From assembly GCA_947470855.1 (NCBI GenBank), contig CANIUQ010000005.1:1-64000 (forward strand): a stretch of 64,000 nucleotides of DNA, read 5' to 3'. Shown one piece after another: positions 16,611 to 24,684 of this stretch. This DNA comes from Opitutia bacterium (GTDB taxonomy: Bacteria > Verrucomicrobiota > Verrucomicrobiia > Opitutales > UBA953). Position 1 is the first letter of the stretch. Each line of letters opens with the position of its first letter. The position numbers were made by a program, and so were the translations under genes. Under the pieces are notes generated by a model that was not told the origin of the DNA, ran no database searches, and saw only the letters and a program-made list of their open reading frames with translations.

Positions 16611-16665
16611 TCATTAGGGTGCAAAGGCGATTGGCTTTCCTGAGAGCAGGGGCTTGTTTGCCCAG

Positions 16666-17346
16666 ATGCTTGCAGAGGATAGACCGAGAGAACGATTGGT
16701 GCGTTTAGGCCCAAGGGCTTTACTCGACTCTGAATTGTTTGAGCTGCTTATCGGAGTGGGAACACGTGGTGCCTCGGCTCAGCAGGTTTCACGTTCGCTT
16801 TTGATGGAAGCGGGTGGGCTAACTTTGATGGCTGGTTGGGAAGTCGTAGACTTTAAGCGTGTTCGTGGATTAGGCCCAGCGAAGGCGGCAGAATTAGCTG
16901 CGGCGATGGAGTTAGCACGCCGTTTGCGCGAGCGTACTCAAGATCCGGGCGATAAATTAGATACTCCCGCCAAAGTTTGGTCACGATTAGAGCCTATCAC
17001 TGCTGGGCTCTCTGTGGAAAAGTGTTGGGTGCTGTGTTTGAATCGGCGTAACCGTTTGATTGCTTTACAGGAGATTAGTTCGGGTACAGCGACGAGCTCT
17101 TTGCTTCACCCTCGTGAAGTTTTCCGACAGGCCTTACGTTATGGTGCACCCGCTGCAATTGTTGCTCATAATCATCCTAGTGGAGATCCTTCGCCCAGTT
17201 CCGCAGACCGTGCCGTCACAAGACAACTCGCAGAAGCTGGGCGCATTCTGGGGGTTGAACTTCTGGATCACGTTATTGTCGGTCGCCCCGAATCGGATCC
17301 AACAGGGAAGGGGTGGTTTAGTTTTGGTGAGGCTGGATTACTTTGA
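16666..17346 (+). CDS. radC: RadC-family JAB-domain protein
   Basis: 226 residues from ATG 16666; a TTG at 16654 would add four residues and is equally possible. An N-terminal helix-hairpin-helix-like part (DRPRERLVRLGPRALLDSELF, VRGLGPAKAAEL) precedes a JAB/MPN domain with HNHPSGDPSPSSAD and the upstream glutamate in LQEISSG, so the JAMM metal site is complete. RadC proteins are common, and their link to DNA repair is weak; the metalloprotease-like activity is unproven. It lies on the plus strand just before the minus-strand 6S-like RNA and recA. Confidence 0.88.
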   Translation: MLAEDRPRERLVRLGPRALLDSELFELLIGVGTRGASAQQVSRSLLMEAGGLTLMAGWEVVDFKRVRGLGPAKAAELAAAMELARRLRERTQDPGDKLDTPAKVWSRLEPITAGLSVEKCWVLCLNRRNRLIALQEISSGTATSSLLHPREVFRQALRYGAPAAIVAHNHPSGDPSPSSADRAVTRQLAEAGRILGVELLDHVIVGRPESDPTGKGWFSFGEAGLL

Positions 17347-17355
17347 CGAAGTCCT

Positions 17356-17526
17356 CGTTAAAAGAGTTCCCCCGCCTGTGCCGATTCCGATTTGGAGCTC
17401 CAGTATTTCCTGGATTAAGGTGGGCGGTATATTGCCACGGCTCGGACGAGGCCGGTCGGGTTACACCTCCCTTTGATTATGTTCGTAGGGTACGGAGGCT
17501 GCCGCGGGTGTCGAACACTGCAGGGG
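17356..17526 (-). ncRNA. ssrS: Probable 6S RNA
   Basis: Read on the minus strand, the region folds like 6S RNA. A closing stem includes GTTC (17516-17513) with GAAC (17369-17366) and CCCGC with GCGGG. A bubble follows. The terminal arm begins GGGAGGTG and ends CCCACCTTAAT (17424-17414), close to the conserved block of alphaproteobacterial 6S as I remember it. A small hairpin TCCAG/CTGGA (17414-17399) sits on the 3' side of the bubble, as in 6S. Length is about 170 nt. It has its own promoter. 6S RNA binds the sigma-70 RNA polymerase holoenzyme and tunes transcription in slow growth. The ends are approximate. Confidence 0.65.
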
Positions 17527-17532
17527 ACGATT

Positions 17533-17561
17533 AATCTACCTCTTTTTTCGGATAAAAGCAA
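17533..17561 (-). promoter_or_regulatory. Promoter of the 6S-like RNA
   Basis: Minus-strand TTGCTT (17561-17556), exactly 17 bases, then TAGATT (17538-17533). Predicted start near 17526, right at the beginning of the closing stem. It lies just downstream of the recA terminator, so the RNA is expressed independently of recA. Confidence 0.6.
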
Positions 17562-17572
17562 GTCAGGGTCGC

Positions 17573-17603
17573 CAAATAAAACGGGCCGCACTGAGTGCGG
17601 CCC
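17573..17603 (-). terminator. Intrinsic terminator of recA
   Basis: GGGCCGCAC (17583-17591) and GTGCGGCCC (17595-17603) form a 9-bp G/C-rich stem with a TGA loop. On the minus strand it is followed by GTTTTATTT, a U-rich tract, 28 bases after the recA stop. Confidence 0.85.
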
Positions 17604-17630
17604 GGGCTATAGCAGCCAACAACGATTTAA

Positions 17631-18716
17631 TTATTCTGCGCTTACGCCTTCGCCAGCTCCCGCTCCGAGCGTCATTCCCCCGACGACTTGTACTTTATCG
17701 AGGATGGTCTTTTGTAATTCATCGAGAACCTTGGGATTCTTCATTAAATATTCTTTTGCTGCTTCGCGACCTTGGCCGATGAGTTGACCATTGTAAGCAA
17801 TCCAAGCGCCTTTCTTTTCAAGAATCTTGTGCTCGATGCCAAGATCAAGCACAGAGCCCGTGCGGGAAATTCCTTCATTATACATGATATCGAACTCACA
17901 CTCAGTGAAAGGTGGGGCGACTTTGTTTTTCACGACTTTAATCTTCGTGCGGTTGCCGATTACTTTGCCAGAAGGCTCTTTAATTTGTCCAATCCGACGT
18001 ATATCAATACGGACGGAAGAGAAGAACTTAAGCGCACGACCACCGGGAGTGGTTTCGGGGCTGCCAAACATGACACCGATTTTTTCGCGGATTTGGTTGG
18101 TGAAAATGACAACGCAGTTGGTGCGACTAATCGCAGCGGTGAGACGGCGCATTGCCTGACTCATCATGCGAGCTTGAACACCAACGGTGGAATCTCCCAT
18201 TTGCCCATCGAGTTCTTGCTTGGAAACCAGCGCAGCCACGGAGTCGACCACGATGACATCAACAGCCCCTGAGCGGATTAAGGTTTCTGCAATGTTAAGA
18301 GCGTCCTCGCCAGATTCTGGTTGGGAAACAAGTAGGTTGTCTAAATCAACTCCGACAACTTTGGCGTAGCGTGGATCGAGAGCGTGTTCAACATCAATAA
18401 AGACGGCGTTGCCTCCTTGGCGCTGGATTTCAGCGATGATGGAAAGGCAGAGAGTGGTTTTACCAGAGGACTCTGGACCGAAAATTTCTACGATGCGTCC
18501 GCGCGGTAGGCCGCCTACGCCTAGAGCCAAGTCAATCGCAACTGAACCGGTCGAGACGGTGGAGATTTGCATCTTTGTGGCATCTCCCATCCGCATGAGT
18601 GTCCCGTCGCCATATTGTTTATTGATAGCCGAGAGGGCTAAATCGAGTGTCTTGCGTTCAGCGGTTTGAGCTGAGGCTTTTTCTTTGGCTGAGGATTCCG
18701 TCTTGGTGGATGACAT
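17631..18716 (-). CDS. recA: Recombinase RecA
   Basis: 361 residues, normal length. Walker A GPESSGKT is at 80-87, Walker [11 protein letters not shown] is near 155, and the [20 protein letters not shown]-type L2 region and MMSQAMRRL are present. It forms filaments on single-stranded DNA for strand exchange and triggers LexA self-cleavage. No intein. An SOS-type operator (18776-18787) and a TATCAT -10 box lie upstream, so DNA-damage induction is expected. The gene is monocistronic, with its own terminator and the 6S-like RNA downstream. Confidence 0.97.
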   Translation of the reverse strand: MSSTKTESSAKEKASAQTAERKTLDLALSAINKQYGDGTLMRMGDATKMQISTVSTGSVAIDLALGVGGLPRGRIVEIFGPESSGKTTLCLSIIAEIQRQGGNAVFIDVEHALDPRYAKVVGVDLDNLLVSQPESGEDALNIAETLIRSGAVDVIVVDSVAALVSKQELDGQMGDSTVGVQARMMSQAMRRLTAAISRTNCVVIFTNQIREKIGVMFGSPETTPGGRALKFFSSVRIDIRRIGQIKEPSGKVIGNRTKIKVVKNKVAPPFTECEFDIMYNEGISRTGSVLDLGIEHKILEKKGAWIAYNGQLIGQGREAAKEYLMKNPKVLDELQKTILDKVQVVGGMTLGAGAGEGVSAE

Positions 18717-18750
18717 ACGTGTAATTTGGTTGAGAATGCCAAAGTGGCAA

Positions 18751-18756
18751 ATGATA
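18751..18756 (-). promoter_or_regulatory. Probable -10 box of recA
   Basis: Minus-strand TATCAT at 18756-18751, 19 bases downstream of the SOS-type palindrome, whose TTGTTC half could serve as the -35 region. Predicted start near 18744, giving a leader of about 28 bases without a Shine-Dalgarno sequence. Confidence 0.4.
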
Positions 18757-18775
18757 CACCGCTGGCAAGTAAAAT

Positions 18776-18787
18776 GAACAAATGTTC
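18776..18787. promoter_or_regulatory. LexA-type SOS operator at recA (GAAC-N4-GTTC)
   Basis: GAACAAATGTTC, extended to TGAAC-AAAT-GTTCA (18775-18788), is symmetric in its arms and sits 60 bases upstream of the recA ATG over the likely -35 region. GAAC-N4-GTTC is the LexA-box pattern of Gram-positive bacteria. For Verrucomicrobia I recall a published TGTTC-N4-GAACA motif, which this is not. Confidence 0.6.
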
Positions 18788-18818
18788 ACTATTTTCTTTT
18801 ACCTAGTCCTTTGTGGGG

Positions 18819-18839
18819 TAAAACCCCTTATTATAAGGG
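18819..18839 (-). terminator. Intrinsic terminator after the D,D-carboxypeptidase gene
   Basis: CCCTTAT (18825-18831) and ATAAGGG (18833-18839) are perfect reverse complements. On the minus strand the hairpin is followed by GGTTTTA. An overlapping GGGG-TAAAA-CCCC hairpin (18815-18827) may extend it. It lies 15 bases past the stop at 18854 and separates this gene from the recA promoter. Confidence 0.6.
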
Positions 18840-18853
18840 TATTTCCTCTAAAA

Positions 18854-19825
18854 TTAGAAAATATCGTCCAAGAAATCCCAGAAATTTTCTTCCTTAGAAG
18901 AAGGTTTGGAGATGGCCAATCTGGCTAGGGTGCTTGCCGTGGGAAGGGCTTTGGGTGGTTCAACTCTCGCAAGTTCAGTTAAGCCTTTCGACATTAATTC
19001 AGCGGCCAATCGATCACGTGCACGTTGAGAGGGTTTAGCGCCCTGCTCACTTTTGCATCCGAGCACGACAGCGATAACTCGGCGCCCATTTACTTTAGCC
19101 GTGGTCACGATGGAGGCGTTAGCGGCTACAGTCCAACCGGTCTTTAGGCCATCGCACCCCGAGAAAGAGTCCAGCAGATGATTATGATTATTCAGGTAGA
19201 CGGAACGTGGTCCAGGACGGAACAGGTAATCTTTTTTGGCTGAGAGATTGAGAGCTTCGGAGAATTGGCAGAGCGTTTGGGCGAGTTTCGTTAAGTCGCG
19301 AGCGGTTGTGGTGTCGTGCGGTCCTGCTCCGTCAGTTAAGCCATGGGGTGTGACAAATTGAGTGCGACTCATGCCGAGTTGTTGGGCACGTCGGTTCATG
19401 CGTTGCACGAAGCTTTGCACAGAACTTTCTCGATGGAGAGCCAGAGCAACCGAGGTGTCGTTTGCTGAGTGAAGCATCATTGCATGAAGCAGTGCCTCGG
19501 TAGAAAAGGTTTCACCTGGGGCGAGCCATACTTGAGAGCCGCCCTGACGGGCAGCTTCGGCGGTAATGGTGATAGGTGTGTTGAGTGATGTTTTCCCTGC
19601 TTGGATATCTTCTAAAACCAGCAACAGCGTCATCAGTTTTGTGACGCTGGCTGGATGTCCTAAAAGATCGGCCTGTTTTTCCAGAAGCACATTGCCTGTT
19701 TCCGCCTCGATGCAGATGGCTCCATCAATCGAGACGCCAGTTTCAAGACTGATTGGTTGATTGGGGCGTGCTTGGCAGGGGATGAAACATCCGAAATAAA
19801 AAGCAAAGAAGCAAAGCCGGCGCAC
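18854..19825 (-). CDS. D-alanyl-D-alanine carboxypeptidase (PBP5/6 family)
   Basis: 323 residues with a signal peptide (about 1-19). The penicillin-binding motifs are complete: SVTK at 60-63 (nucleophile Ser60), SAND in the HSANDTSVAL block, and KTGW near 222. It trims the terminal D-Ala from peptidoglycan stem peptides in the periplasm. The C-terminal part is short and lacks a clear amphipathic membrane anchor, unlike E. coli DacA; some family members are processed differently. Followed by an intrinsic terminator, so it is monocistronic. It diverges from the SixA-like gene. Confidence 0.92.
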   Translation of the reverse strand: MRRLCFFAFYFGCFIPCQARPNQPISLETGVSIDGAICIEAETGNVLLEKQADLLGHPASVTKLMTLLLVLEDIQAGKTSLNTPITITAEAARQGGSQVWLAPGETFSTEALLHAMMLHSANDTSVALALHRESSVQSFVQRMNRRAQQLGMSRTQFVTPHGLTDGAGPHDTTTARDLTKLAQTLCQFSEALNLSAKKDYLFRPGPRSVYLNNHNHLLDSFSGCDGLKTGWTVAANASIVTTAKVNGRRVIAVVLGCKSEQGAKPSQRARDRLAAELMSKGLTELARVEPPKALPTASTLARLAISKPSSKEENFWDFLDDIF

Positions 19826-19892
19826 GGCAATAGTGCTTGGGAAAATTTTTGTTTCAGCAAGTCAAATTCCCGCGCATATTAATGATTAGAAA

Positions 19893-20372
19893 ATGAAAAT
19901 TTTCCTCATCCGACATGCCCATGCTCTATCAGGTGAACCTGATGAGTTGCGTCCGCTTTCTTCCAAAGGGAAAAAGCAAATGGCTGGCTTGTCGCCTTCC
20001 TTGGTTAAAAGAATTGCTCGTGAAGTTTCTGTCCTTGAGCACAGTTCGCTTCAGCGTTCAGGTCAAACCGCTCAACTTCTCAAGAAGCACTTTCGTCTAA
20101 AGCAACCGCTGCAGTTGCTCTCAGGGATTTCCCCTGAGAGTTCTGCCGTAAAAACGGCACAGGTTTTGTCTCGGTCTCGGCGTTCGCGATGTATTATTGG
20201 ACACAATCCGCATTTAGCGAGATTGGTCGGGCTTTTGCTTGGCTTAAAGCAAGGCGAGGGGGGTATTTATTTTCGAAAAGCCGCGATAGTTGCTTTGGAG
20301 CGAACAGCGGTTCCTCAAACAAGGCACCCTTGGGGTTCTTGGCGTCTTCTCTGGATGTCCACGCCCGATTAG
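19893..20372 (+). CDS. SixA-like histidine phosphatase
   Basis: 159 residues. The opening FLIRHAHAL carries the RHx motif of the histidine phosphatase superfamily (His8 as the phospho-acceptor), EHSSLQRSGQTAQLL is the second conserved block, and IIGHNPHLARL holds the second catalytic His. SixA removes phosphate from histidine in phosphotransfer proteins and has been linked to HPr/PTS regulation. An HPr gene lies at 28981, but no functional tie is shown here. The last 4 bases overlap the convergent gene at 20369. Confidence 0.85.
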   Translation: MKIFLIRHAHALSGEPDELRPLSSKGKKQMAGLSPSLVKRIAREVSVLEHSSLQRSGQTAQLLKKHFRLKQPLQLLSGISPESSAVKTAQVLSRSRRSRCIIGHNPHLARLVGLLLGLKQGEGGIYFRKAAIVALERTAVPQTRHPWGSWRLLWMSTPD

Positions 20373-21439
20373 TTGGGCTGGAAGGAGGCTTGGGCTGAGA
20401 CGGGAATAAACTGAGGGTTGGTTCCAAGAAGGAGGCTTTTTAGATAATCCCAGTCACCCGCATGAATGTCGCGATCCATCACGACTTCGACTTGAAACTC
20501 CTTGGGGCTTTGGGGGTCGAGCCCGTAGTAGACAGCCCAGAGAGGTCTGCCACTCGTGGGTAACATACTAAAACGAATGTCTCCCACGGCGATGCCATTG
20601 GCCTCTCGTTCATAAGCGTTCCAGCCTTGAGTGAAATGAGAGAAATCGTGAATGATGTCATCGGCAAAAGAACCGCGAGGAGGGTTGCCTGCAGATTGTG
20701 CTGTCCAAGCGACACGCTTATCTCCTGGCGCGATTTGAGCTTCGTTAAAAGGAACAACGCGCACGGCGCCTACTTGCCAAACGCCTTCGTTTAGCCAGAT
20801 GCCGCGCCAGAGAATGAGGTTGGTAATTGTGGGTTTGACCGCGATTCTTTCGGGGGTAATTTTCTGTTCAGCGAGCCACAGTTGTAGGCTACTTTCTGCT
20901 CGATAGTGCTGATACATTCCCAGTCCAGCATAGGCGCAAAACCAAAGTAGGCCAGCAGAGGCTAGGGGTTTGGATTTTTTGATAAGAGCAATGATGACAC
21001 AGGCCAGAAGTGGCAAAGTGGCAAAGAGATCAACGATGGGTAAGCAATCCCAGGCATAGCGGGTTTCGTTGAACGGCCAAAGGAGCATGGTGCCATAGCT
21101 GGTACAACCATCGCAAAGAAGATGGGTCATCACGCCGGCAAAACTGGGGATTAGAAGATCTTTCCAGTGGACGCCTGGTTTATTGATTTGTCGAAAAAAC
21201 CACGCGGTAAAGATCGAACATAATAACATCCAAATAGGAGCAAAAATGAGACTGTGGGTAAAATGACGATGCCAGCGGAAGGAGACAAGGGGGTCATCTG
21301 CATTGCGAATGAAGATGTCCAAATCGGGTGCTTCAGCGGCAAGCAGGGCAGCCACGGCGGCTGCAGGCAAAGAGGCTCCTTTGCGGACGGTTAAAACACC
21401 GACCGATAACCCCAAGGCAGCATGGGTTAAATTATCCAT
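20369..21439 (-). CDS. YdjM-like membrane-bound metal-dependent hydrolase family protein
   Basis: 356 residues. MDNLTHAALGLSVG is the typical opening, with His/Asp residues in APDLDIF, HRHFTHSLIFAP and LLCDGCTSYGTMLLWPF that mark this membrane hydrolase family (metal-binding His and Asp). Four or five membrane helices lie in the first 190 residues. The C-terminal 160 residues form a soluble domain of unknown role. The reaction of the family is unknown. It ends against the SixA-like gene and diverges from the SGNH hydrolase gene. Confidence 0.85.
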   Translation of the reverse strand: MDNLTHAALGLSVGVLTVRKGASLPAAAVAALLAAEAPDLDIFIRNADDPLVSFRWHRHFTHSLIFAPIWMLLCSIFTAWFFRQINKPGVHWKDLLIPSFAGVMTHLLCDGCTSYGTMLLWPFNETRYAWDCLPIVDLFATLPLLACVIIALIKKSKPLASAGLLWFCAYAGLGMYQHYRAESSLQLWLAEQKITPERIAVKPTITNLILWRGIWLNEGVWQVGAVRVVPFNEAQIAPGDKRVAWTAQSAGNPPRGSFADDIIHDFSHFTQGWNAYEREANGIAVGDIRFSMLPTSGRPLWAVYYGLDPQSPKEFQVEVVMDRDIHAGDWDYLKSLLLGTNPQFIPVSAQASFQPN

Positions 21440-21556
21440 TTTAACTTAATTAATGTGATTATTTGAGATAGCGAAGTCGAAGCTGAATTTTTTTATTATT
21501 TAAACGCCATTTTTTCTCGAACTTAGGGTCAATTTAGGTGTTTGAATTGGTGAAAC

Positions 21557-22882
21557 ATGCGCTCTCTTTGTTTTTTGTTTTTACCAGTTTTGTGTCTTTC
21601 GGCCTTGGCGGCAGAGAAAGCGACGACCGAGTTTACTTTGGTGGATGCTCAGGAGTGTCGCCCGCGTAACGGGTTGCCTCATGTTTTGGAAAAGGCTAAA
21701 TCGACAGGTGCGATTGTTTCAGGCTTAGGTCATCCCATTAAAGTAGCCTATTTAGGTGGATCGATAACGGCTCAAGCGGGTTGGCGTACTAAAACCTTTG
21801 CCTTTTTAAAGAAGCAATTTCCTGAGGCTAATTTTCAAATGATTAATGCCTCGGTCGGCGGAACGGGGTCAGACGTCGGCGTGTTTCGTTTGCAACAAGA
21901 CGTCCTCGCTTACGAGCCCGATTTGTTGTTTGTTGAATTTGCGGTTAACGATGGTGAATTGCCTCCACAGCAAATTATCCGCTACATGGAAGGGATTGTC
22001 CGCCAAACGCGGAAAGCTTTTCCAACTTGTGATATCTGCTTCATCTACACGATTGGTCGCGGACACACCGCAGATCTTGTCCAAGGCAAGTTTCCGATTT
22101 CTGCCAGTGCGATGGAGAAAGTGGCTGATTTTTACGGCATTCCGTCCATTCACTTAGGCCTAGAGGTTGCTCGTTTAGACAAGGAGGGGCGCATTTTATG
22201 GCGAGCTCCTTTGCCTAAGACGGATGAAGAGAAGGAAGCGTTGGGCGATAAAATAGCTTATTCTCCTGACAATGTGCACCCCCACCCTGAGACGGGTCAC
22301 AATATGTTTATGGACGCTTTTAAGCGAGCTTGGCCTGAAATTGTAAAAGCCTCCACCAATAAAGAACCTTACACTTTGAATAAGCCGCTCGATGAAAAAA
22401 ACTACGAAGCGGCACGGATTGCTCCGATTTCGAAAGCGAAGTTTTCTCCTGGTTTAAAATGCGAGAATCTGGCGGAAGATAAAGACGAAGAACTTCGCGA
22501 CTACGCTCGTCGCATGCCAACCGTTGTGAAGCTAACTAAGCCAGGTCAGTTCATTTCTTTCCGATTCAAAGGAACGCACGTTGCCATTTACGATATCATT
22601 GCTCCCTACACGGGTAAGGTTGCTGTCACATTAGACAAAGGACCCCCCAAAATTTTTACTCGCTTCGATAGTTATTCCGACAAGCCACGCGTGAATTATT
22701 TCACCATTGCTGCGGATTTACCTGACGCGGTTCACGAGGTAAAAATCGAGTTAATCGCCGAAAAGGTGGATAAGGCCAAAATCTTGAGTGAGCGCAAAAT
22801 CACCATCGATAAGCCACAGGTTTATGCTCCGCATTATTTTTACCCAGGTAGCCTTTTGGTGAAGGGGGAGATTTTGCCCTGA
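21557..22882 (+). CDS. Secreted SGNH/GDSL hydrolase
   Basis: 441 residues. Signal peptide about 1-19. The catalytic serine is Ser69 in YLGGSITAQ, the Gly block is NASVGGTGSDVG, the Asn block is VEFAVND, and the Asp/His pair is in SPDNVHPHPETGH. A C-terminal beta-rich domain of about 150 residues (FISFRFKGTHVAIYDI) follows. It is probably a carbohydrate esterase acting outside the cytoplasm on acylated polysaccharides. The next two genes, a sugar epimerase and a DUF1080 lipoprotein, fit a small polysaccharide-use group, although this is inferred from gene order. Confidence 0.85.
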   Translation: MRSLCFLFLPVLCLSALAAEKATTEFTLVDAQECRPRNGLPHVLEKAKSTGAIVSGLGHPIKVAYLGGSITAQAGWRTKTFAFLKKQFPEANFQMINASVGGTGSDVGVFRLQQDVLAYEPDLLFVEFAVNDGELPPQQIIRYMEGIVRQTRKAFPTCDICFIYTIGRGHTADLVQGKFPISASAMEKVADFYGIPSIHLGLEVARLDKEGRILWRAPLPKTDEEKEALGDKIAYSPDNVHPHPETGHNMFMDAFKRAWPEIVKASTNKEPYTLNKPLDEKNYEAARIAPISKAKFSPGLKCENLAEDKDEELRDYARRMPTVVKLTKPGQFISFRFKGTHVAIYDIIAPYTGKVAVTLDKGPPKIFTRFDSYSDKPRVNYFTIAADLPDAVHEVKIELIAEKVDKAKILSERKITIDKPQVYAPHYFYPGSLLVKGEILP

Positions 22883-22970
22883 TCGAAACTGGATTCTCGA
22901 TAGCCCAGCCTTGACCGCTTCTTTATCTATCATCAGTTTTTAAACCCTAACACCCAACCTATCACCCATC

Positions 22971-23822
22971 ATGCGCTTCGGACTCAATACCTTCCTTTAC
23001 GCTTCTCCCTTCACCAATAAAGATGTTTCGCTCTTTAAGAAATTAAAGAAGTGGGGCTTTGATACAGTGGAAATTGCTATCGAAGACCCTTCGCATGTCG
23101 ACCCGGCTTTCTTGAAAAAGGCTTCTGCTGATGCTGGGATTGCGATTGGTTCGATTTGTGCAGCGATGGGCCCTGGTCGCGATTTTCGTGGAAGCGCGAA
23201 AGATCAAAAAACTTCGATGAAGTATCTAACCGCTCTGGTTGACCAAGCGGCTAAGATGGGCTGTCCTCGCATCATCGGCCCTATTTATTCGGTCGTTGGT
23301 CTAATTGGTGCACATGATGATAAAACGAAGGCAAAGCATTTTAAATTAGTGGTTAAGAATCTGAAGAAGCTAGCTAAGCATGCGGAAAAGAAAGGCATCG
23401 AACTTTGTGTTGAGCCCCTCAATCGCTTCGAAACAGATTTCTTGAACACCACCGATCAAGGATTGAAATTAATCAAAGCAGTCGGATCGAAAGCGGTGAA
23501 GCTCCACTTGGATACATTCCACATGAACATCGAAGAAAAGAATCAAGCGGATGCGATTTTGCGTGCGGGCAAACACCTTGGTCACTTCCATGCTTGCGGT
23601 ACCGACCGCGGAACCCCAGGCGGAGATTCATTAGACTGGAAACCGATTGTGGCCGCCTTGAAGAAGGTTGGTTATAAGGGCGATATTGTTATCGAATCCT
23701 TTACCACCGACGTTAAGGTCATTGCACGTGCCGCTGCGATTTGGCGCAAGATGGAGCCCAACCGCGATGACATTCCTGTTAAAGGATTGAAGAACATGCA
23801 CCGCGTTTTTGGTAATAAATAA
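22971..23822 (+). CDS. Sugar phosphate isomerase/epimerase (tagatose-3-epimerase-like)
   Basis: 283 residues of xylose-isomerase-like TIM barrel. The four metal ligands of the ketose 3-epimerases can be placed at Glu148 (CVEPLNRFE), Asp181 (HLDTFHMNIEE), His207 (GHFHACGTDRGTPG) and Glu242 (VIESF). No signal peptide, so it works in the cytoplasm. The likely reaction is 3-epimerisation of a ketose or a related sugar acid. The ATG follows a C-rich leader with no Shine-Dalgarno sequence. The DUF1080 gene follows after 8 bases and they likely share a transcript. Confidence 0.88.
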   Translation: MRFGLNTFLYASPFTNKDVSLFKKLKKWGFDTVEIAIEDPSHVDPAFLKKASADAGIAIGSICAAMGPGRDFRGSAKDQKTSMKYLTALVDQAAKMGCPRIIGPIYSVVGLIGAHDDKTKAKHFKLVVKNLKKLAKHAEKKGIELCVEPLNRFETDFLNTTDQGLKLIKAVGSKAVKLHLDTFHMNIEEKNQADAILRAGKHLGHFHACGTDRGTPGGDSLDWKPIVAALKKVGYKGDIVIESFTTDVKVIARAAAIWRKMEPNRDDIPVKGLKNMHRVFGNK

Positions 23823-23830
23823 TTTTAAAC

Positions 23831-24571
23831 ATGAAATTCACTACTGCTTTTATTGCCTCAGTGGCGCTTGGTTTGGTTGGTTGCGCTGTGCAAAATACTG
23901 CACCCGCATCGGCTCCTGAAGCCAAGGTGCTTTTTAATGGTAAAGACCTCACGGGCTGGGCTGGGTTAGACTACTGGTCTGTTCGTGATGGCGTGATTAC
24001 TGGACAAAGCACAGCGGAGCGTCCTCTCAAATCAAACACCTTCTTGGTTTGGCAAGGAGGAGACGTGGCTGATTTTGAATTAACCTTCAAATATAAGGTC
24101 GTCGATCAGCATAGCAAGTCAGCGGGCTTTGGCAACTCGGGCGTTCAGTATCGTAGTTGGATTGTCGAACCAAAGCACTTCGTCGTGGGTGGTTATCAAG
24201 CAGACTTCGAATGTGGCACGACTTGGTCTGGTATTCTTTATGAAGAAAAAGGCCGCGAGATTTTAGCTAAGCGTGGCGAGAAAGTGGTAATCGAAGAAGG
24301 CGTCGATGCTAAACATCCTAAAATCACAGTGGTTGGTCAGTTGGGTAAATCAGAAGATATCCAAGCAGTGATTAAGCCTGCCGATTGGAACGATTATCGC
24401 ATCGTGGCCAAAGGAAATCACCTTCAGCATTTCATTAATGGTGTGCAAACCGTTGATGTTGTCGACCGGACGGCTTTTGGTGCTAAAAAAGGTGTTTTAG
24501 CTCTGCAGTTGCACGGCGGAGACCCGATGATGGTTCAGTTTAAAGATTTGGTCTTAAAAGAAATTAAGTAA
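23831..24571 (+). CDS. DUF1080 lipoprotein (3-keto-disaccharide hydrolase-like domain)
   Basis: 246 residues. A lipoprotein signal ends in LVGC with Cys18 as the lipidation site. The rest is one DUF1080 domain: LFNGKDLTGWAG near 36, GDVADFELTFKYKV, GNSGVQYRS, GGYQADFE, WNDYRIVAKGNHLQHFINGV and LALQLHGG. This jelly-roll fold is abundant in Planctomycetes and Verrucomicrobia, and some members act on 3-keto-glycosides. It forms a unit with the upstream epimerase and is closed by a strong terminator. Confidence 0.9.
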   Translation: MKFTTAFIASVALGLVGCAVQNTAPASAPEAKVLFNGKDLTGWAGLDYWSVRDGVITGQSTAERPLKSNTFLVWQGGDVADFELTFKYKVVDQHSKSAGFGNSGVQYRSWIVEPKHFVVGGYQADFECGTTWSGILYEEKGREILAKRGEKVVIEEGVDAKHPKITVVGQLGKSEDIQAVIKPADWNDYRIVAKGNHLQHFINGVQTVDVVDRTAFGAKKGVLALQLHGGDPMMVQFKDLVLKEIK

Positions 24572-24591
24572 TCACCATCCTTCTTTTTGCC

Positions 24592-24623
24592 AAAGGCCAT
24601 GGAAGCACTCCATGGCCTTTTTT
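24592..24623 (+). terminator. Intrinsic terminator after the DUF1080 gene
   Basis: AAAGGCCATGG (24592-24602) and CCATGGCCTTT (24610-24620) form an 11-bp stem with a 7-base loop, followed by a run of six T (24618-24623). Confidence 0.92.
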
Positions 24624-24650
24624 GTTGATGATTTAATCTCTGGGTGTCGC

Positions 24651-24677
24651 TTGACCCACTCCAGTTTCTGCTAGTGT
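24651..24677 (+). promoter_or_regulatory. Promoter of the SDR gene, predicted leaderless
   Basis: TTGACC (24651-24656) and TAGTGT (24672-24677) with a rather short 15-base spacer. Seven bases after the -10 box comes the ATG at 24685, so transcription would start at the start codon. No Shine-Dalgarno sequence. Confidence 0.4.
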
Positions 24678-24684
24678 GAATTGA

